A DNA stretch of 38,688 nucleotides from JAENVT01 sp040005915 (GCA_040005915.1 JBDTYA010000014.1:1-38688), one strand, 5' to 3'. Positions 7,821-16,001 are shown, numbered from the stretch's first letter. Notes: a model not told the origin generated them from the sequence alone. Program-made: numbers and translations.

Positions 7821-8221
7821 GCACTCCCGACGACCCGGACCGGCCGCCCGCGCTGCGCTACGACCAACGTCCCGCCGATCACACGCCGATCCACACCGAG
7901 GCCTTGCCGGCAACACCCACGCGCGATCGCAACATCGTCGCCTCGGCGTGGACCGAGGCACCTCTCGAATTGCTGGCCCTCGGCGCCGATCTACCCAACC
8001 GACCTGAAGCCGAATACAAGCGACGGATCGGCGATTGGCTGCTGTGGCGAGCCGGCCCGGCGGCCGGTGGTGATGCGCGCTACTGGGCCGGTCGTGCCGA
8101 CGATCTCTCGGTACAACACACGTTCCGGCTGTTCCCCGACAACACCGGCGACGGCCTGGGGCCGAGCGGCCAACGGCACGTCAAGTTCAGGCCGTGGAAG
8201 GAAGATCTGCTGGGCAGGTGA
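7817..8221 (+). CDS. Hypothetical protein, 134 aa, coupled to the acyltransferase
   Basis: I do not recognise this family. The protein is soluble-looking, Pro- and Asp-rich at the N-terminus (STPDDPDRPPALRYDQRP), with a likely structured C-terminal half holding conserved-looking Trp residues (WTEAP, DWLLWRAGP, ARYWAGRADD, FRPWKEDLLG). It has no signal peptide, membrane segment or Cys pair. The ATG overlaps the acyltransferase stop (ATGA), which argues that it is translated. The link to the acyltransferase suggests a role in the same envelope process; this is inference only. Confidence 0.75.
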   Translation: MSTPDDPDRPPALRYDQRPADHTPIHTEALPATPTRDRNIVASAWTEAPLELLALGADLPNRPEAEYKRRIGDWLLWRAGPAAGGDARYWAGRADDLSVQHTFRLFPDNTGDGLGPSGQRHVKFRPWKEDLLGR

Positions 8222-8233
8222 CGAACCCGGTCG

Positions 8234-8239
8234 TAGCAT
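8234..8239 (+). promoter_or_regulatory. -10 box TAGCAT before the desaturase gene
   Basis: TAGCAT ends 8 nt before the ATG at 8248. It supports that start over the GTG at 8218. Confidence 0.45.
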
Positions 8240-8247
8240 TGACGCCG

Positions 8248-9180
8248 ATGGTGACGATGGTGCCTGCGACGTTGCCCGTCGCACGCGACACCGATCTGGT
8301 GCGCGCCGATGGCAGACCGAGCCCGGCCCTGCGCGAGCAGTTGCGCCGCATCCCATCGTGGCGCAACGCGGGGTCCGTCGTCAGCCTGTACATACAGACC
8401 GCTGCGGTGATCTGGATCAGCATGCGCTACCCGTGGACGCTGCCGTTGACGTTCCTGCTGATGGGTCGAGCGTTCGCCCAGTTCGCGTCGCTGATGCACG
8501 AGGCCGCGCACCGCCTGCTGTTCGCCGACAAGCGCGCCAACGACTGGGTCGGTCGATGGGTGCTGGGGTACCCGGCGTTCACGTCCACCGACGCCTACCG
8601 GCGCGTGCACATGGCTCACCATCGCGACGAGTTCGGGCCCGACGAGCCCGACATGGCGCTCTACGCCGGCTACCCGATCGCCGGCGCAAGCTTTCGCCGC
8701 AAGCTCATCCGCGATGCGACGGGGCGAACGGGCCTGAAGCTGATGCGTCAGTTGCTCGGCAACGTCCGCTCCCACGACCGCCGTTCGCGGCGAACCGTTT
8801 GGAAGATCCTTGCGGTCCAGGTCGTCTTGCTGGCAGCGGCGATCGCGTCTGGACACTGGTGGGTGTATCCGGTGCTGTGGTTGGCTCCGTACCTCACGGT
8901 GTGGCGGGTCATCAACCGCCTACGCTCGATTGCCGAGCACGGCGGCATGCAGCGCTCGAAAGACCGCCGACAGACCACTCACTCCGTCCGGCAACACGTG
9001 CTGGCCCGGTTCTTCCTGGTGCCGTATCGCATCGGCTGGCACTTGGCCCACCACGTCGATTCCGGGGTGCCGTTCCGCAACCTGCCGAAGCTGCACAGCG
9101 CCCTCACCGACGCCGGCTTCGTCGACTCGTCGTTCGAATACCCGTCGTATCCGGCCATCTGGCGTGCGCTGAGCATCTGA
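8248..9180 (+). CDS. Membrane fatty acid desaturase/hydroxylase family protein
   Basis: The 310-residue protein (from ATG 8248) has the three histidine boxes of the non-haem di-iron membrane desaturases: HEAAH (H84-H88), HMAHH (H121-H125) and HLAHH (H265-H269). Hydrophobic segments flank them. These enzymes use O2 and reduced ferredoxin or cytochrome to introduce double bonds or hydroxyls into lipids or carotenoids. The alternative GTG at 8218 overlaps the previous stop (GTGA) and adds 10 residues. Proximity to the acyltransferase suggests lipid or envelope modification. The ferredoxin at 20975 is a conceivable but unproven electron donor. Confidence 0.88.
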   Translation: MVTMVPATLPVARDTDLVRADGRPSPALREQLRRIPSWRNAGSVVSLYIQTAAVIWISMRYPWTLPLTFLLMGRAFAQFASLMHEAAHRLLFADKRANDWVGRWVLGYPAFTSTDAYRRVHMAHHRDEFGPDEPDMALYAGYPIAGASFRRKLIRDATGRTGLKLMRQLLGNVRSHDRRSRRTVWKILAVQVVLLAAAIASGHWWVYPVLWLAPYLTVWRVINRLRSIAEHGGMQRSKDRRQTTHSVRQHVLARFFLVPYRIGWHLAHHVDSGVPFRNLPKLHSALTDAGFVDSSFEYPSYPAIWRALSI

Positions 9181-9223
9181 ACGGCCGGGGGAAACACTCG
9201 GAACCGAGGCGGCGGGGGTTTCC

Positions 9224-9243
9224 ACTACCGCCATAGGGGAAAT
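9224..9243 (+). promoter_or_regulatory. Candidate SUF operator in front of sufC1
   Basis: The element reads ACTA-N6-TAGGGGAAAT. It matches the element before sufB at 15 of 20 positions and lies directly upstream of the -10 (TACACT, 9243-9248), where a repressor would block RNA polymerase. Confidence 0.6.
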
Positions 9244-9248
9244 ACACT
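9243..9248 (+). promoter_or_regulatory. -10 box TACACT, leaderless start of sufC1
   Basis: TACACT ends 7 nt before the ATG at 9256, with no SD. Confidence 0.6.
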
Positions 9249-9255
9249 GTGGGCC

Positions 9256-10071
9256 ATGACCGCAGCTGCCACCGAGCTGTTCCGCATCGAGGATCTGCAC
9301 GCCAAGCCGGCGTTGACCGAGTCCGCCGCCAACGAATCTGCCGCCAACGAGGCGTTCGCCGGCACGCTGGCACCCGGTTCCGAGATCCTCAGGGGCCTGT
9401 CTCTCACCGTCAACGCCGGCGAGGCGCACGCAATCATGGGTCCGAACGGATCGGGCAAGAGCACCTTGGCCAGCACGCTCCTGGCCTCTCCGGAATACGT
9501 GGTGACGGCTGGCCGCATCCTGTTCAAGGGCGACGACATCACCGACTGGCCGCCCGACGTGCGGGCCAAGGCCGGCATGTTCCTGGCCTTTCAATATCCG
9601 CAGGAGATCCCTGGCGTGTCGGTCATCAACTTCCTGCGCCAGGCGTTGTCGGCCCGAAAAGGAATCGACCTCAGCGTGCTCGAACTGCGGCTGGCCACAA
9701 TGGATTGGATGAAGCGGCTGGGCATGGATTCGTCGTTCGTCGACCGTTACCTCAACGAGGGCTTCAGCGGCGGTGAGAAGAAGCGCAACGAGATCATGCA
9801 GATGGCAATCCTCGAGCCCGAGTTGGCCATCCTCGACGAGACCGATTCGGGCCTCGACATCGACGCACTGCGCACGGTGGCGAAGGGGATCCGTGAGATC
9901 CGCAGCGACCGCCCACAGATGGGCGTGGTGCTGATCACCCACTACCAACGCCTGCTCGACGAGGTGCAGCCAGACCACGTGCACATCCTGGTCGGCGGCC
10001 GCATCGTCGCCAGTGGAGGAATGGAGCTCGCCGCACAGCTCGAGCGCGAGGGGTACGAGGCGTTCAGATGA
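9256..10071 (+). CDS. sufC: Fe-S assembly ATPase SufC, copy 1
   Basis: This 271-residue ABC-type ATPase has Walker A (GPNGSGKST, 62-70), the SufC signature FSGGEKKRNE, Walker B (LAILDETDSGLDID) and the H-loop ITHYQRLL. SufC dimers power the SufBCD scaffold that builds Fe-S clusters. All catalytic motifs are intact. Compared with copy 2 (16377-17150), residues ~18-41 are an insertion with a tandem ESAAN-ESAAN repeat in the loop before strand two. It heads the operon sufC1-sufS-sufU-DUF2889 and overlaps sufS by 4 nt. The call is certain; why there are two SufC proteins is not known. Confidence 0.95.
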   Translation: MTAAATELFRIEDLHAKPALTESAANESAANEAFAGTLAPGSEILRGLSLTVNAGEAHAIMGPNGSGKSTLASTLLASPEYVVTAGRILFKGDDITDWPPDVRAKAGMFLAFQYPQEIPGVSVINFLRQALSARKGIDLSVLELRLATMDWMKRLGMDSSFVDRYLNEGFSGGEKKRNEIMQMAILEPELAILDETDSGLDIDALRTVAKGIREIRSDRPQMGVVLITHYQRLLDEVQPDHVHILVGGRIVASGGMELAAQLEREGYEAFR

Positions 10072-11300
10072 CACTCGACATTGCCGCGATCAAGGCCCAG
10101 TTCCCGCTGCTGCAGCGCCAGATCAACGGCCTGCCGTTGGTGTACCTCGACTCGGCCAACACATCTCAGAAGCCGCGTTCGGTCATCGACGCGATGACGA
10201 CGTTCATGGAGACGTCGTACGCGCCGATCAACCGCAGCGCGTACCAACTCGCCGCCGAGGCCACCGACGCGTACGAGGACTCCCGCAAGGCAGTGCGGCG
10301 CTTCATCAACGCACCGCGCGCCGACGAACTGATCTTCACCAAGAATGCGACCGAAGCGTTGAACCTCGTGGCGTACAGCTGGGGCCGCGCCAACCTGCAG
10401 CGCGGCGACGTCGTAGTGCTGACGCAGATGGAGCATCACGCCAACATCGTGCCGTGGCACATGCTGGTCGCCGAGCGAGGCATCGTGCTGCGGTGGGTCC
10501 CGTTGACCATCGACGGCCTGCTCGATCTCACCGACCTCGACACCCTGCTCGACGGGGCGAAGGCGTTCTGTTTCACCGCGATGAGCAACGTGTTGGGCAC
10601 GATCACTCCCGTGCGGCAACTGAGCGACGCGGCGCATGCCGCAGGGGCGCTGGCCATCGTCGACGCGTGCCAGTTCGTGCCGCACAACGTCACCGACGTG
10701 CAGGCGTGGGATGCCGACTTCGTCGCCTTCAGCAGCCACAAGATGTGCGGTCCGTCCGGCATCGGCGTGCTGTGGGGACGCGAGGCGTTGCTCGACGCGA
10801 TGCCACCGTTCATGGGCGGCGGCAACATGATCCTCGATGTCAGGCTCGACGGGTTCACACCCGCCGAGCTCCCGGCCAAGTTCGAGGCCGGCACGCCACC
10901 CATCACCGAAGCCATCGGTCTGCACGCCGCGATCGACTTCCTCGAGGGCCTCGGCATGGCCAACGTCCGTCACCATGAGATGGAGATCGCGACGTACGCG
11001 ATGACAACGCTGACCGAGCGGTACGGTGACGACATCTGCCTGTACGGGCCGACCAACGTCGAGGTCCGCGGGGCGACGTTCAGCTTCGGTTTCCGCAACA
11101 TCCACCCACACGACCTATCGCAGGTTCTCGACCAACGCAACGTCTGTCTGCGCGCCGGCCATCACTGCGCCAAGCCATTGATGCGCCTGCTCGGTGTCAA
11201 TGCGACGGCTCGCGCCAGCTTCTATCTGTACAACGACAACAACGACGTCGACGCTCTGGCAGACGCGCTCGACGGCGCCAGCGATATCTTCGGGCTCTGA
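10068..11300 (+). CDS. sufS: Cysteine desulfurase SufS
   Basis: The 410-residue group II cysteine desulfurase is PLP-dependent. The Schiff-base lysine is K225 (FSSHKMCGPSGIG), and the active-site loop cysteine that carries the persulfide is C367 (RAGHHCAKPLM). The MEHHANIVPW and NATEALNLVAYSW segments are characteristic. It removes sulfur from cysteine, normally handing it to SufU. The usual LDNAATSQKP reads LDSANTSQKP and the usual DGAQ reads DACQ, both modest departures. The start overlaps sufC1 by 4 nt and sufU follows after 23 nt. Confidence 0.95.
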   Translation: MTLDIAAIKAQFPLLQRQINGLPLVYLDSANTSQKPRSVIDAMTTFMETSYAPINRSAYQLAAEATDAYEDSRKAVRRFINAPRADELIFTKNATEALNLVAYSWGRANLQRGDVVVLTQMEHHANIVPWHMLVAERGIVLRWVPLTIDGLLDLTDLDTLLDGAKAFCFTAMSNVLGTITPVRQLSDAAHAAGALAIVDACQFVPHNVTDVQAWDADFVAFSSHKMCGPSGIGVLWGREALLDAMPPFMGGGNMILDVRLDGFTPAELPAKFEAGTPPITEAIGLHAAIDFLEGLGMANVRHHEMEIATYAMTTLTERYGDDICLYGPTNVEVRGATFSFGFRNIHPHDLSQVLDQRNVCLRAGHHCAKPLMRLLGVNATARASFYLYNDNNDVDALADALDGASDIFGL

Positions 11301-11323
11301 GCCCAAGAAACGGAGTCAGCATC

Positions 11324-11782
11324 ATGCCGGGCCTCGAAGACCTCTACCGCGAGATCATCCTCGACCACTACCGCACGCCGCGCAACCGTGGCGAGCTGCC
11401 ACCGCCGGCGGCGCACGCCGTGGGGCACAACCCGCTGTGCGGCGACGAGATCGACGTGTACCTGCAAGTAGAGAACGGCATCGTCGTCGACGTGAAGGTC
11501 GGCGGGCAGGGCTGCTCGATCTCGCAGAGCTCGGCGTCGATGATGAGCCAGGCCGTGAAGGGTCATTCCGTCGCCGAGGTGCGAGCACTCGTACGGCGTT
11601 TCAAGGGAATGATGTCGATCGAGGAGGAGGCCGCCGAGGGCGAGGAGGTTCCCGAGGCCGACATCAAGCTCGGCGATCTCGAGGCGCTGCAGGGTGTCGT
11701 CAAGTTCCCGGTGCGCATCAAGTGCGCGACGCTGGCATGGAACACGTTGATCGACGCGTTGGCCGAGGCAACCGCCGTATGA
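11324..11782 (+). CDS. sufU: SufU, zinc-dependent sulfurtransferase / scaffold
   Basis: The 152-residue IscU-like protein has the zinc ligands C39 and D41 (NPLCGDE), C64 (GQGCSIS) and C134 (RIKCATLAW), plus the ~20-residue insertion region (residues ~93-115) that separates SufU from IscU. In Gram-positive bacteria SufU accepts persulfide sulfur from SufS and passes it to SufBCD. An SD (GGAG) lies 8 nt before the ATG. The stop overlaps the next gene (ATGA). Confidence 0.95.
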   Translation: MPGLEDLYREIILDHYRTPRNRGELPPPAAHAVGHNPLCGDEIDVYLQVENGIVVDVKVGGQGCSISQSSASMMSQAVKGHSVAEVRALVRRFKGMMSIEEEAAEGEEVPEADIKLGDLEALQGVVKFPVRIKCATLAWNTLIDALAEATAV

Positions 11783-12438
11783 CTCCGGCGTTCGACGAGA
11801 TCAACCCGCTCCCGGATGGCGTCGACGCCGACGCGCTCATCCACGAACGGGCCTACATCGTCCGCGCCTACCGCAGTGGCACCGACAAGCTGATCCTGCG
11901 CGGCGCTGTCCGCGACCAGAAGCCGGCGGGCTTGTACTTCGACGACGATCAGTCGCTGACTGTGCACCACATGATCGTCGACCTCACGGTGGCCATGCCC
12001 AGCCTCGAGATCCTGGCTGCCAAGGTCGTACTCGAGATCCATCCGCACGCCCAGTGCACGCGAATCGAAGACCACTACCAGAAGCTCGTCGGCCTGTCGA
12101 TCGCCCGCGGCTTCACCAAGCAGGTTCGCGAATTGTTCGCCGGGCCACGCGGTTGCACGCACACCACGGCCTTGCTCCAGGCGATGGCACCGGTGGCCAT
12201 CCAGTCGATCTGGTCGATCAACATGTCGCAGGTCCACGACGGTGACGCCAACCCGTTCACCGACGACGAGGCACATCGGCGGGCGATGATGGCCAACGTC
12301 AACACCTGCCACGTGTGGGCAGACGACACCGAACACGTCGCCGGATTGCGCGACGGTGGCCAGATGGACGTGCCGCTCTGGGTGACGAAGCGTTTCAAGG
12401 AACTCGGTCGCGATCCGTCCACCTTCCGGGGCGGCTGA
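11779..12438 (+). CDS. DUF2889-family protein in the suf operon
   Basis: The 219-residue protein matches the DUF2889 pattern: an early HERAYIVRAYRSG strand, VHHMIVDLTVAMPSLEI, YQKLVGLSIARGFTKQVRELF, and the hallmark RGCTHTTALLQAMAPVAIQSI. It ends DVPLWVTKRFKELGRDP. The function of this family is not established. The ATGA overlap with sufU places it as the fourth cistron of the suf operon, suggesting a link to Fe-S assembly or repair. Conserved C and H residues occur in RGCTH, and possibly in TCHVW, and could bind metal; this is speculation. Confidence 0.82.
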   Translation: MTPAFDEINPLPDGVDADALIHERAYIVRAYRSGTDKLILRGAVRDQKPAGLYFDDDQSLTVHHMIVDLTVAMPSLEILAAKVVLEIHPHAQCTRIEDHYQKLVGLSIARGFTKQVRELFAGPRGCTHTTALLQAMAPVAIQSIWSINMSQVHDGDANPFTDDEAHRRAMMANVNTCHVWADDTEHVAGLRDGGQMDVPLWVTKRFKELGRDPSTFRGG

Positions 12439-12452
12439 CCCTCCACCTGTGC

Positions 12453-12932
12453 TCAGCGGCGCTTGAGGTCGGTGACGATTCCATCGCTGACCCGCTCGAG
12501 GTCGGTCGGCGACAGGGCGAAGACGTCGTGCCAGGTCCCGGCGGCAGCCCACACCTCGTCGTACTGCAACAGGTCGGGGTCGATGAACACGCGCAGTTGC
12601 GTGGTGTGGCCGAACGGTGGAACGCCCCCGATGGGAAAGCCGGTCGTCTCGTACACGGTGTCGGCGTTGACCCTCGCACATTTCGAGCCTCCCGCTGCGT
12701 CGGCCAGTTTCTGCTCGTCGAGCTGATTGCAGCCACTGACGTACGCCAGCACGACTTCGCCGTCGACTGCGAAGATCAAGCTCTTCACGATCTGCCCGAC
12801 GTCGACCCCGATTGCTGCCGCAGCGTCGGAGGCCGTCTTCGTCCCCTCCGGGAACCGTTGAGGAGCGATGGTCAACCCGAACTCTGCCGCAGCATTGGCG
12901 ACGCGGGTGACGTTGGGGTGGACCTCGGTCAT
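12453..12932 (-). CDS. YbaK/EbsC-family aminoacyl-tRNA deacylase
   Basis: The 159-residue protein has the YbaK/ProX editing fold: TASDAAAAIGVDVGQIVKSLIFAVDGEVVLAYVSG, then GFPIGGVPPFGHTTQLRVFID. The lysine of IVKSL and the GxPPFGH loop form the active site in known members. The family hydrolyses mischarged tRNAs such as Cys- or Ala-tRNAPro. The exact specificity cannot be told. The ATG overlaps the stop of the upstream dehydratase by 4 nt (ATGA), so the two form an operon. Confidence 0.9.
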   Translation of the reverse strand: MTEVHPNVTRVANAAAEFGLTIAPQRFPEGTKTASDAAAAIGVDVGQIVKSLIFAVDGEVVLAYVSGCNQLDEQKLADAAGGSKCARVNADTVYETTGFPIGGVPPFGHTTQLRVFIDPDLLQYDEVWAAAGTWHDVFALSPTDLERVSDGIVTDLKRR

Positions 12933-13168
12933 GCCGGCCTCATTGCGTCGATCGCCGCAGCGAGCTTGCGATCCTTGTCGGTCACCGTGTTGCCCGCGTC
13001 GTGAGTGGTGATGGTCAACCTGACCACGTTCCACGAAATCGACATGTCGGGATGATGTTGCTGTTCCTGGGCCACCAGCCCGACGCGAGTCAGGAAGGCA
13101 AACGCCTCGGCGAAGTCGGCGAAGGTCAGTTCGGCGCGCAGTGCGCCATCGGACTCGTTCCAAGTCAT
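12929..13168 (-). CDS. Pterin-4a-carbinolamine dehydratase family protein
   Basis: The 79-residue protein has the signature QHHPDMSISWNVVRLTITTHDAGNTVTDKD, with H38, H39 and H56 in catalytic positions (EHHP...TTHD). The family dehydrates 4a-hydroxytetrahydropterin after aromatic amino acid hydroxylation. No phenylalanine hydroxylase is visible nearby. Short actinobacterial members are often orphan, so a different pterin-related job is possible. Confidence 0.88.
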   Translation of the reverse strand: MTWNESDGALRAELTFADFAEAFAFLTRVGLVAQEQQHHPDMSISWNVVRLTITTHDAGNTVTDKDRKLAAAIDAMRPA

Positions 13169-13174
13169 GACCCA

Positions 13175-13180
13175 AAGGTA
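13175..13180 (-). promoter_or_regulatory. -10 box TACCTT, leaderless start of the dehydratase-deacylase pair
   Basis: On the minus strand TACCTT ends 6 nt before the ATG at 13168. Confidence 0.55.
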
Positions 13181-13224
13181 ACAACGACCGCGACCGCTCC
13201 CTCAGTTCGACTTCGCCGACGTGC

Positions 13225-13797
13225 TCAGTCGGCCGTGGCGAGGAGGCGAGCGGCGCCGGATTCGCTCGGGACCGCGACCTCGGCGCGACGGCACCAGGTG
13301 TGAGCCAGGTAGCCGACGGCGATCACGATGATCACGTCGCCCACGCTGAAGACGTTGGCGAAGGGCCAACCCTTCGGCACAGCGAACACATCGCCGAGCC
13401 ATGCCAGCCGAGCGTGGTTCACGACGTTCGAGTTCTCGAACTGGCCCGTGAGGGTCGGGAATCCGGCGGTCTTCCATGCCCACATCGACGCCGGCATCGT
13501 GCCACTGTTGGCCGCGATCGCAGCCAGGTTCAACGCCGCGCCGAGGCCCACCAGGAACGCGCCGGGCAGGCGCCGGTTGCTCCACAAAAACACAGCCGAC
13601 AACGCAAACGTGAAGATGTGCACGGGTTGCCCGAGCCAGTTGGGGAAGTTCGGGACGAGTGTGATCACGAATTGGAGGCCGATGCTGAGCCACACCATCC
13701 ACACTCGACACAGTGCCAATCGGGCGAGCGGAGCCAGCGACCTACCGGTCAACGGGACGGTGAGGATCGCGGTGATCGAGGCGACGACGATGATCAT
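13225..13797 (-). CDS. DUF5317-like membrane protein
   Basis: The 190-residue integral membrane protein has five likely helices: residues ~1-16, 33-50, 58-73, 78-96 and ~150-170. It carries the GAALNLAAIAANSGTMPAS loop and a late LGDVFAVPKGWPFANVFSVGDVIIVIAVG segment, which resemble DUF5317. The function is unknown. The ATG overlaps the GGDEF-EAL stop (ATGA), so it is co-translated with the cyclic-di-GMP protein and may work with it. A longer frame upstream is only the antisense-like shadow of the neighbouring gene. Confidence 0.75.
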   Translation of the reverse strand: MIIVVASITAILTVPLTGRSLAPLARLALCRVWMVWLSIGLQFVITLVPNFPNWLGQPVHIFTFALSAVFLWSNRRLPGAFLVGLGAALNLAAIAANSGTMPASMWAWKTAGFPTLTGQFENSNVVNHARLAWLGDVFAVPKGWPFANVFSVGDVIIVIAVGYLAHTWCRRAEVAVPSESGAARLLATAD

Positions 13798-15821
13798 GAC
13801 GACACGTGCTCCAGTTCTGACATCGACTGACGGATGTCGAGCCACTCGACGAGGTCGACCAACGGCAGTGGCCTGCAAACAAGAAATCCCTGGGCGACAT
13901 CGCAGCCGAGGTTGGCCAGGGTGATCCACGACTCCTCGGTCTCGACACCTTCGGCCACGGTCTCGATCCCGAGCCCTTGGGCCAACGCGACGATCGCTTT
14001 CACGAGGTGTTGTTGGCGCTGACTGTGAGCGATGCCATCGACGAAACTGGCATCGATCTTCAGGCGGTCGACCGTGAAGTCGCGAAGCATGCTGAACGAC
14101 GAATACCCCGTGCCGAAGTCGTCGATCGCAACCCTCACGCCCGCCTCGCGCAACGCACTGATGGCGAACAGGCTGCGCTCCGGCTCGCTGGCGATGGCAC
14201 TCTCGGTGATCTCCAGTTCGAGGCGAGCGGGATTGAGGTTGGCCTCGTCGAGGGCCTTCAAGACACTGGATGGGAAGCGTCGATCCTGGAGGTTGCGCGC
14301 CGAGACGTTGATCGACAGGCGCATGTCGAACCGCTCGACGATGTGGGCATCGATGGTCGCCTGCGTGAGGACGAACTGCGTCAACGGCCCGATCAGGTCG
14401 GTGTGCTCGGCCAGTGTGATGAAGTCTCCCGGCGGGACCGGACCCAACGTGGGATGTTGCCAACGCAGCAAGGCTTCCATCGCGTTCGGTGATCCGTCCG
14501 AGAAGCGCGTCAGCGGCTGGTAGTGCACCTTCAACTGGTCGGACACGATTGCGTTCGACAGCTCACCGAGCAGGCCGAGGCGGCCGCGTTCCGGACGCGA
14601 GCCGAGCGCCTTGTAGCTCTCGACTCCGGTGCGGTAGCGCTTGGCGCGATACATCGCCACGTCCGCGGCGCTCAGCAGATCCTCGGGCGTACGGCCGTGC
14701 GAGGGTGCGAACGCCAGCCCGATGCTGACCCCGACCGAGAGTGGGAATCCGTCGACGACGATCGGACGCGTCAGTTCGGTGCGCAACCGCTCGACGATCG
14801 CCATCGTCGACGCGTCGGAGCCGACGTCCGGAATGAGGACTGCGAACTCGTCGCCGCCGAGACGGGCCACGACCGCTGCCTCCGGCGCCGACCGTGTCAG
14901 CTGCTCGGCGATTCCCTGCAACACCATGTCGCCCGTCTGATGACCGAGACGATCATTTATCTCCTTGAACCCGTCGAGGTCCAGCAGCAGCACTGCGCCG
15001 CGCACATCGTCGGAGTTCGACGCGAGGAAGCCGGACAGGTGGTTGTCGAAGGTCCGACGATTCAGCAAGTGGGTCAGGCCATCGTGGTTCGCCTCGTGAG
15101 CACGACGCAATGCCTGCTGCGTGCTCTGGTAGATCAAGACCGCAGTCACTCCGAGCAGTGGCAGCATCATCAGGCTGAAGTGGATCGCTACGACAAAGAT
15201 CGGCGACAGGGCCAGCAGCGCGCCGTCGGCCGAGATGCTGGCGAAGAAGCTGCGGCCCATCATCGAACGAAGGCTCGTCTTGTAGTGCAGCGACAGCACG
15301 ACGCACGTCAGCACGCCGTTGGCAGTGAACACCAGTGCGCCGGCCACCACGATGCCGAGGCCCCACCGGTACGACAGCCGACCCGCGTCGGTGATCGGCG
15401 CACCGAGCCCGAAGACTTGGAGCACCAGCGCTCCAGCCGCCAGAGATGCCGTGATCTGACCAGTGTTGAAGACGATCTTGGTCATCGACTTGTGATCGCG
15501 AAGATCGACGAACAACGTGCACGCAGCCATCGCCGCGATGGCGATGACGGGGGCGCCGAGGAGAACGATGCTGAAGGCGAATGCCCAGCCCGGCGTCACT
15601 TCTCCGCCGTCTCCGAAGCGGAACCACTTGGTTCGGGCTTCTCCGATGAACAGAAGGGCGCAGAAGACTGCGATGTACACCGCCTTCGACGGCGGCAGGA
15701 TGTTCCCGTCCTGCAACAGGTACACGGAAGCCGTCAACCCGAGTGCCAGCAGCGCCACGATGGCGACGAACACGTCGACCAGTCTGTGTCTCGAATCCTG
15801 GTTGATCGAGGTGTCCGGCAC
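13794..15821 (-). CDS. Membrane GGDEF-EAL cyclic-di-GMP turnover protein
   Basis: Numbered from the GTG at 15821, residues ~13-235 hold six or more membrane helices of an unidentified sensor domain. A diguanylate cyclase domain follows with an intact GGDEF (322-326). A phosphodiesterase domain then has an intact EAL (449-451), the DDFGTGYSS loop (567-575) and VAEGVET. Both activities look possible, making and degrading cyclic-di-GMP. No RxxD inhibitory site is visible just before GGDEF. I prefer the GTG at 15821, with AGGAA 7 nt upstream, over an in-frame TTG at 15860 that has no SD and lies next to a strong hairpin. It probably forms a unit with the downstream DUF5317-like gene. Confidence 0.93.
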   Translation of the reverse strand: MPDTSINQDSRHRLVDVFVAIVALLALGLTASVYLLQDGNILPPSKAVYIAVFCALLFIGEARTKWFRFGDGGEVTPGWAFAFSIVLLGAPVIAIAAMAACTLFVDLRDHKSMTKIVFNTGQITASLAAGALVLQVFGLGAPITDAGRLSYRWGLGIVVAGALVFTANGVLTCVVLSLHYKTSLRSMMGRSFFASISADGALLALSPIFVVAIHFSLMMLPLLGVTAVLIYQSTQQALRRAHEANHDGLTHLLNRRTFDNHLSGFLASNSDDVRGAVLLLDLDGFKEINDRLGHQTGDMVLQGIAEQLTRSAPEAAVVARLGGDEFAVLIPDVGSDASTMAIVERLRTELTRPIVVDGFPLSVGVSIGLAFAPSHGRTPEDLLSAADVAMYRAKRYRTGVESYKALGSRPERGRLGLLGELSNAIVSDQLKVHYQPLTRFSDGSPNAMEALLRWQHPTLGPVPPGDFITLAEHTDLIGPLTQFVLTQATIDAHIVERFDMRLSINVSARNLQDRRFPSSVLKALDEANLNPARLELEITESAIASEPERSLFAISALREAGVRVAIDDFGTGYSSFSMLRDFTVDRLKIDASFVDGIAHSQRQQHLVKAIVALAQGLGIETVAEGVETEESWITLANLGCDVAQGFLVCRPLPLVDLVEWLDIRQSMSELEHVSS

Positions 15822-15866
15822 GTTGAGGTTCCTTGGTAGAAGTTCGATTGAAAGTGACAAGCTGAT

Positions 15867-15894
15867 GCAGCGCGGGCGGGGGCGCCCGCGCTGC
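15867..15894 (-). terminator. 12-bp GC-rich hairpin between the tiny ORFs and the GGDEF-EAL gene
   Basis: GCAGCGCGGGCG (15867-15878) and CGCCCGCGCTGC (15883-15894) are perfect inverted repeats around GGGG. The hairpin begins 8 nt after the stop of the second tiny ORF and ends 45 nt before the GGDEF-EAL GTG. There is no T-tract, so it may be an intrinsic terminator, an attenuator or an mRNA-processing barrier. Confidence 0.65.
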
Positions 15895-15902
15895 CGTTCA
15901 AC

Positions 15903-16001
15903 TCAGGACCACTTGAAGGGCGCGCCAACCGATGCGATCAGTGCAACGAACGTTGCGACTGCCGCAGCGGCTCGAACTGAGGTGTGAGTGAGGTTCTTCA
16001 T
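15903..16001 (-). CDS. Tiny membrane peptide 2 (32 aa)
   Basis: This unrecognised 32-residue ORF has a basic N-terminus (KNLTHTSVR), one hydrophobic helix (residues ~10-26, Ala/Val-rich) and ends GAPFKWS. Its ATG overlaps the stop of tiny peptide 1 (ATGA), the coupling arrangement used throughout this window. The closing AP-x-KW is shared with tiny peptide 1. It could be a small membrane peptide, a type I toxin-like peptide or a leader peptide for the downstream hairpin and GGDEF-EAL gene. Expression is not proven. Confidence 0.5.
   Translation of the reverse strand: MKNLTHTSVRAAAAVATFVALIASVGAPFKWS

Noticed and set aside
13225..14463. 412-residue version of the DUF5317-like protein
   Set aside because: The extra N-terminal part lies entirely inside the EAL domain of the neighbouring gene and has no family features; the ATG at 13797 with ATGA overlap is the natural start.
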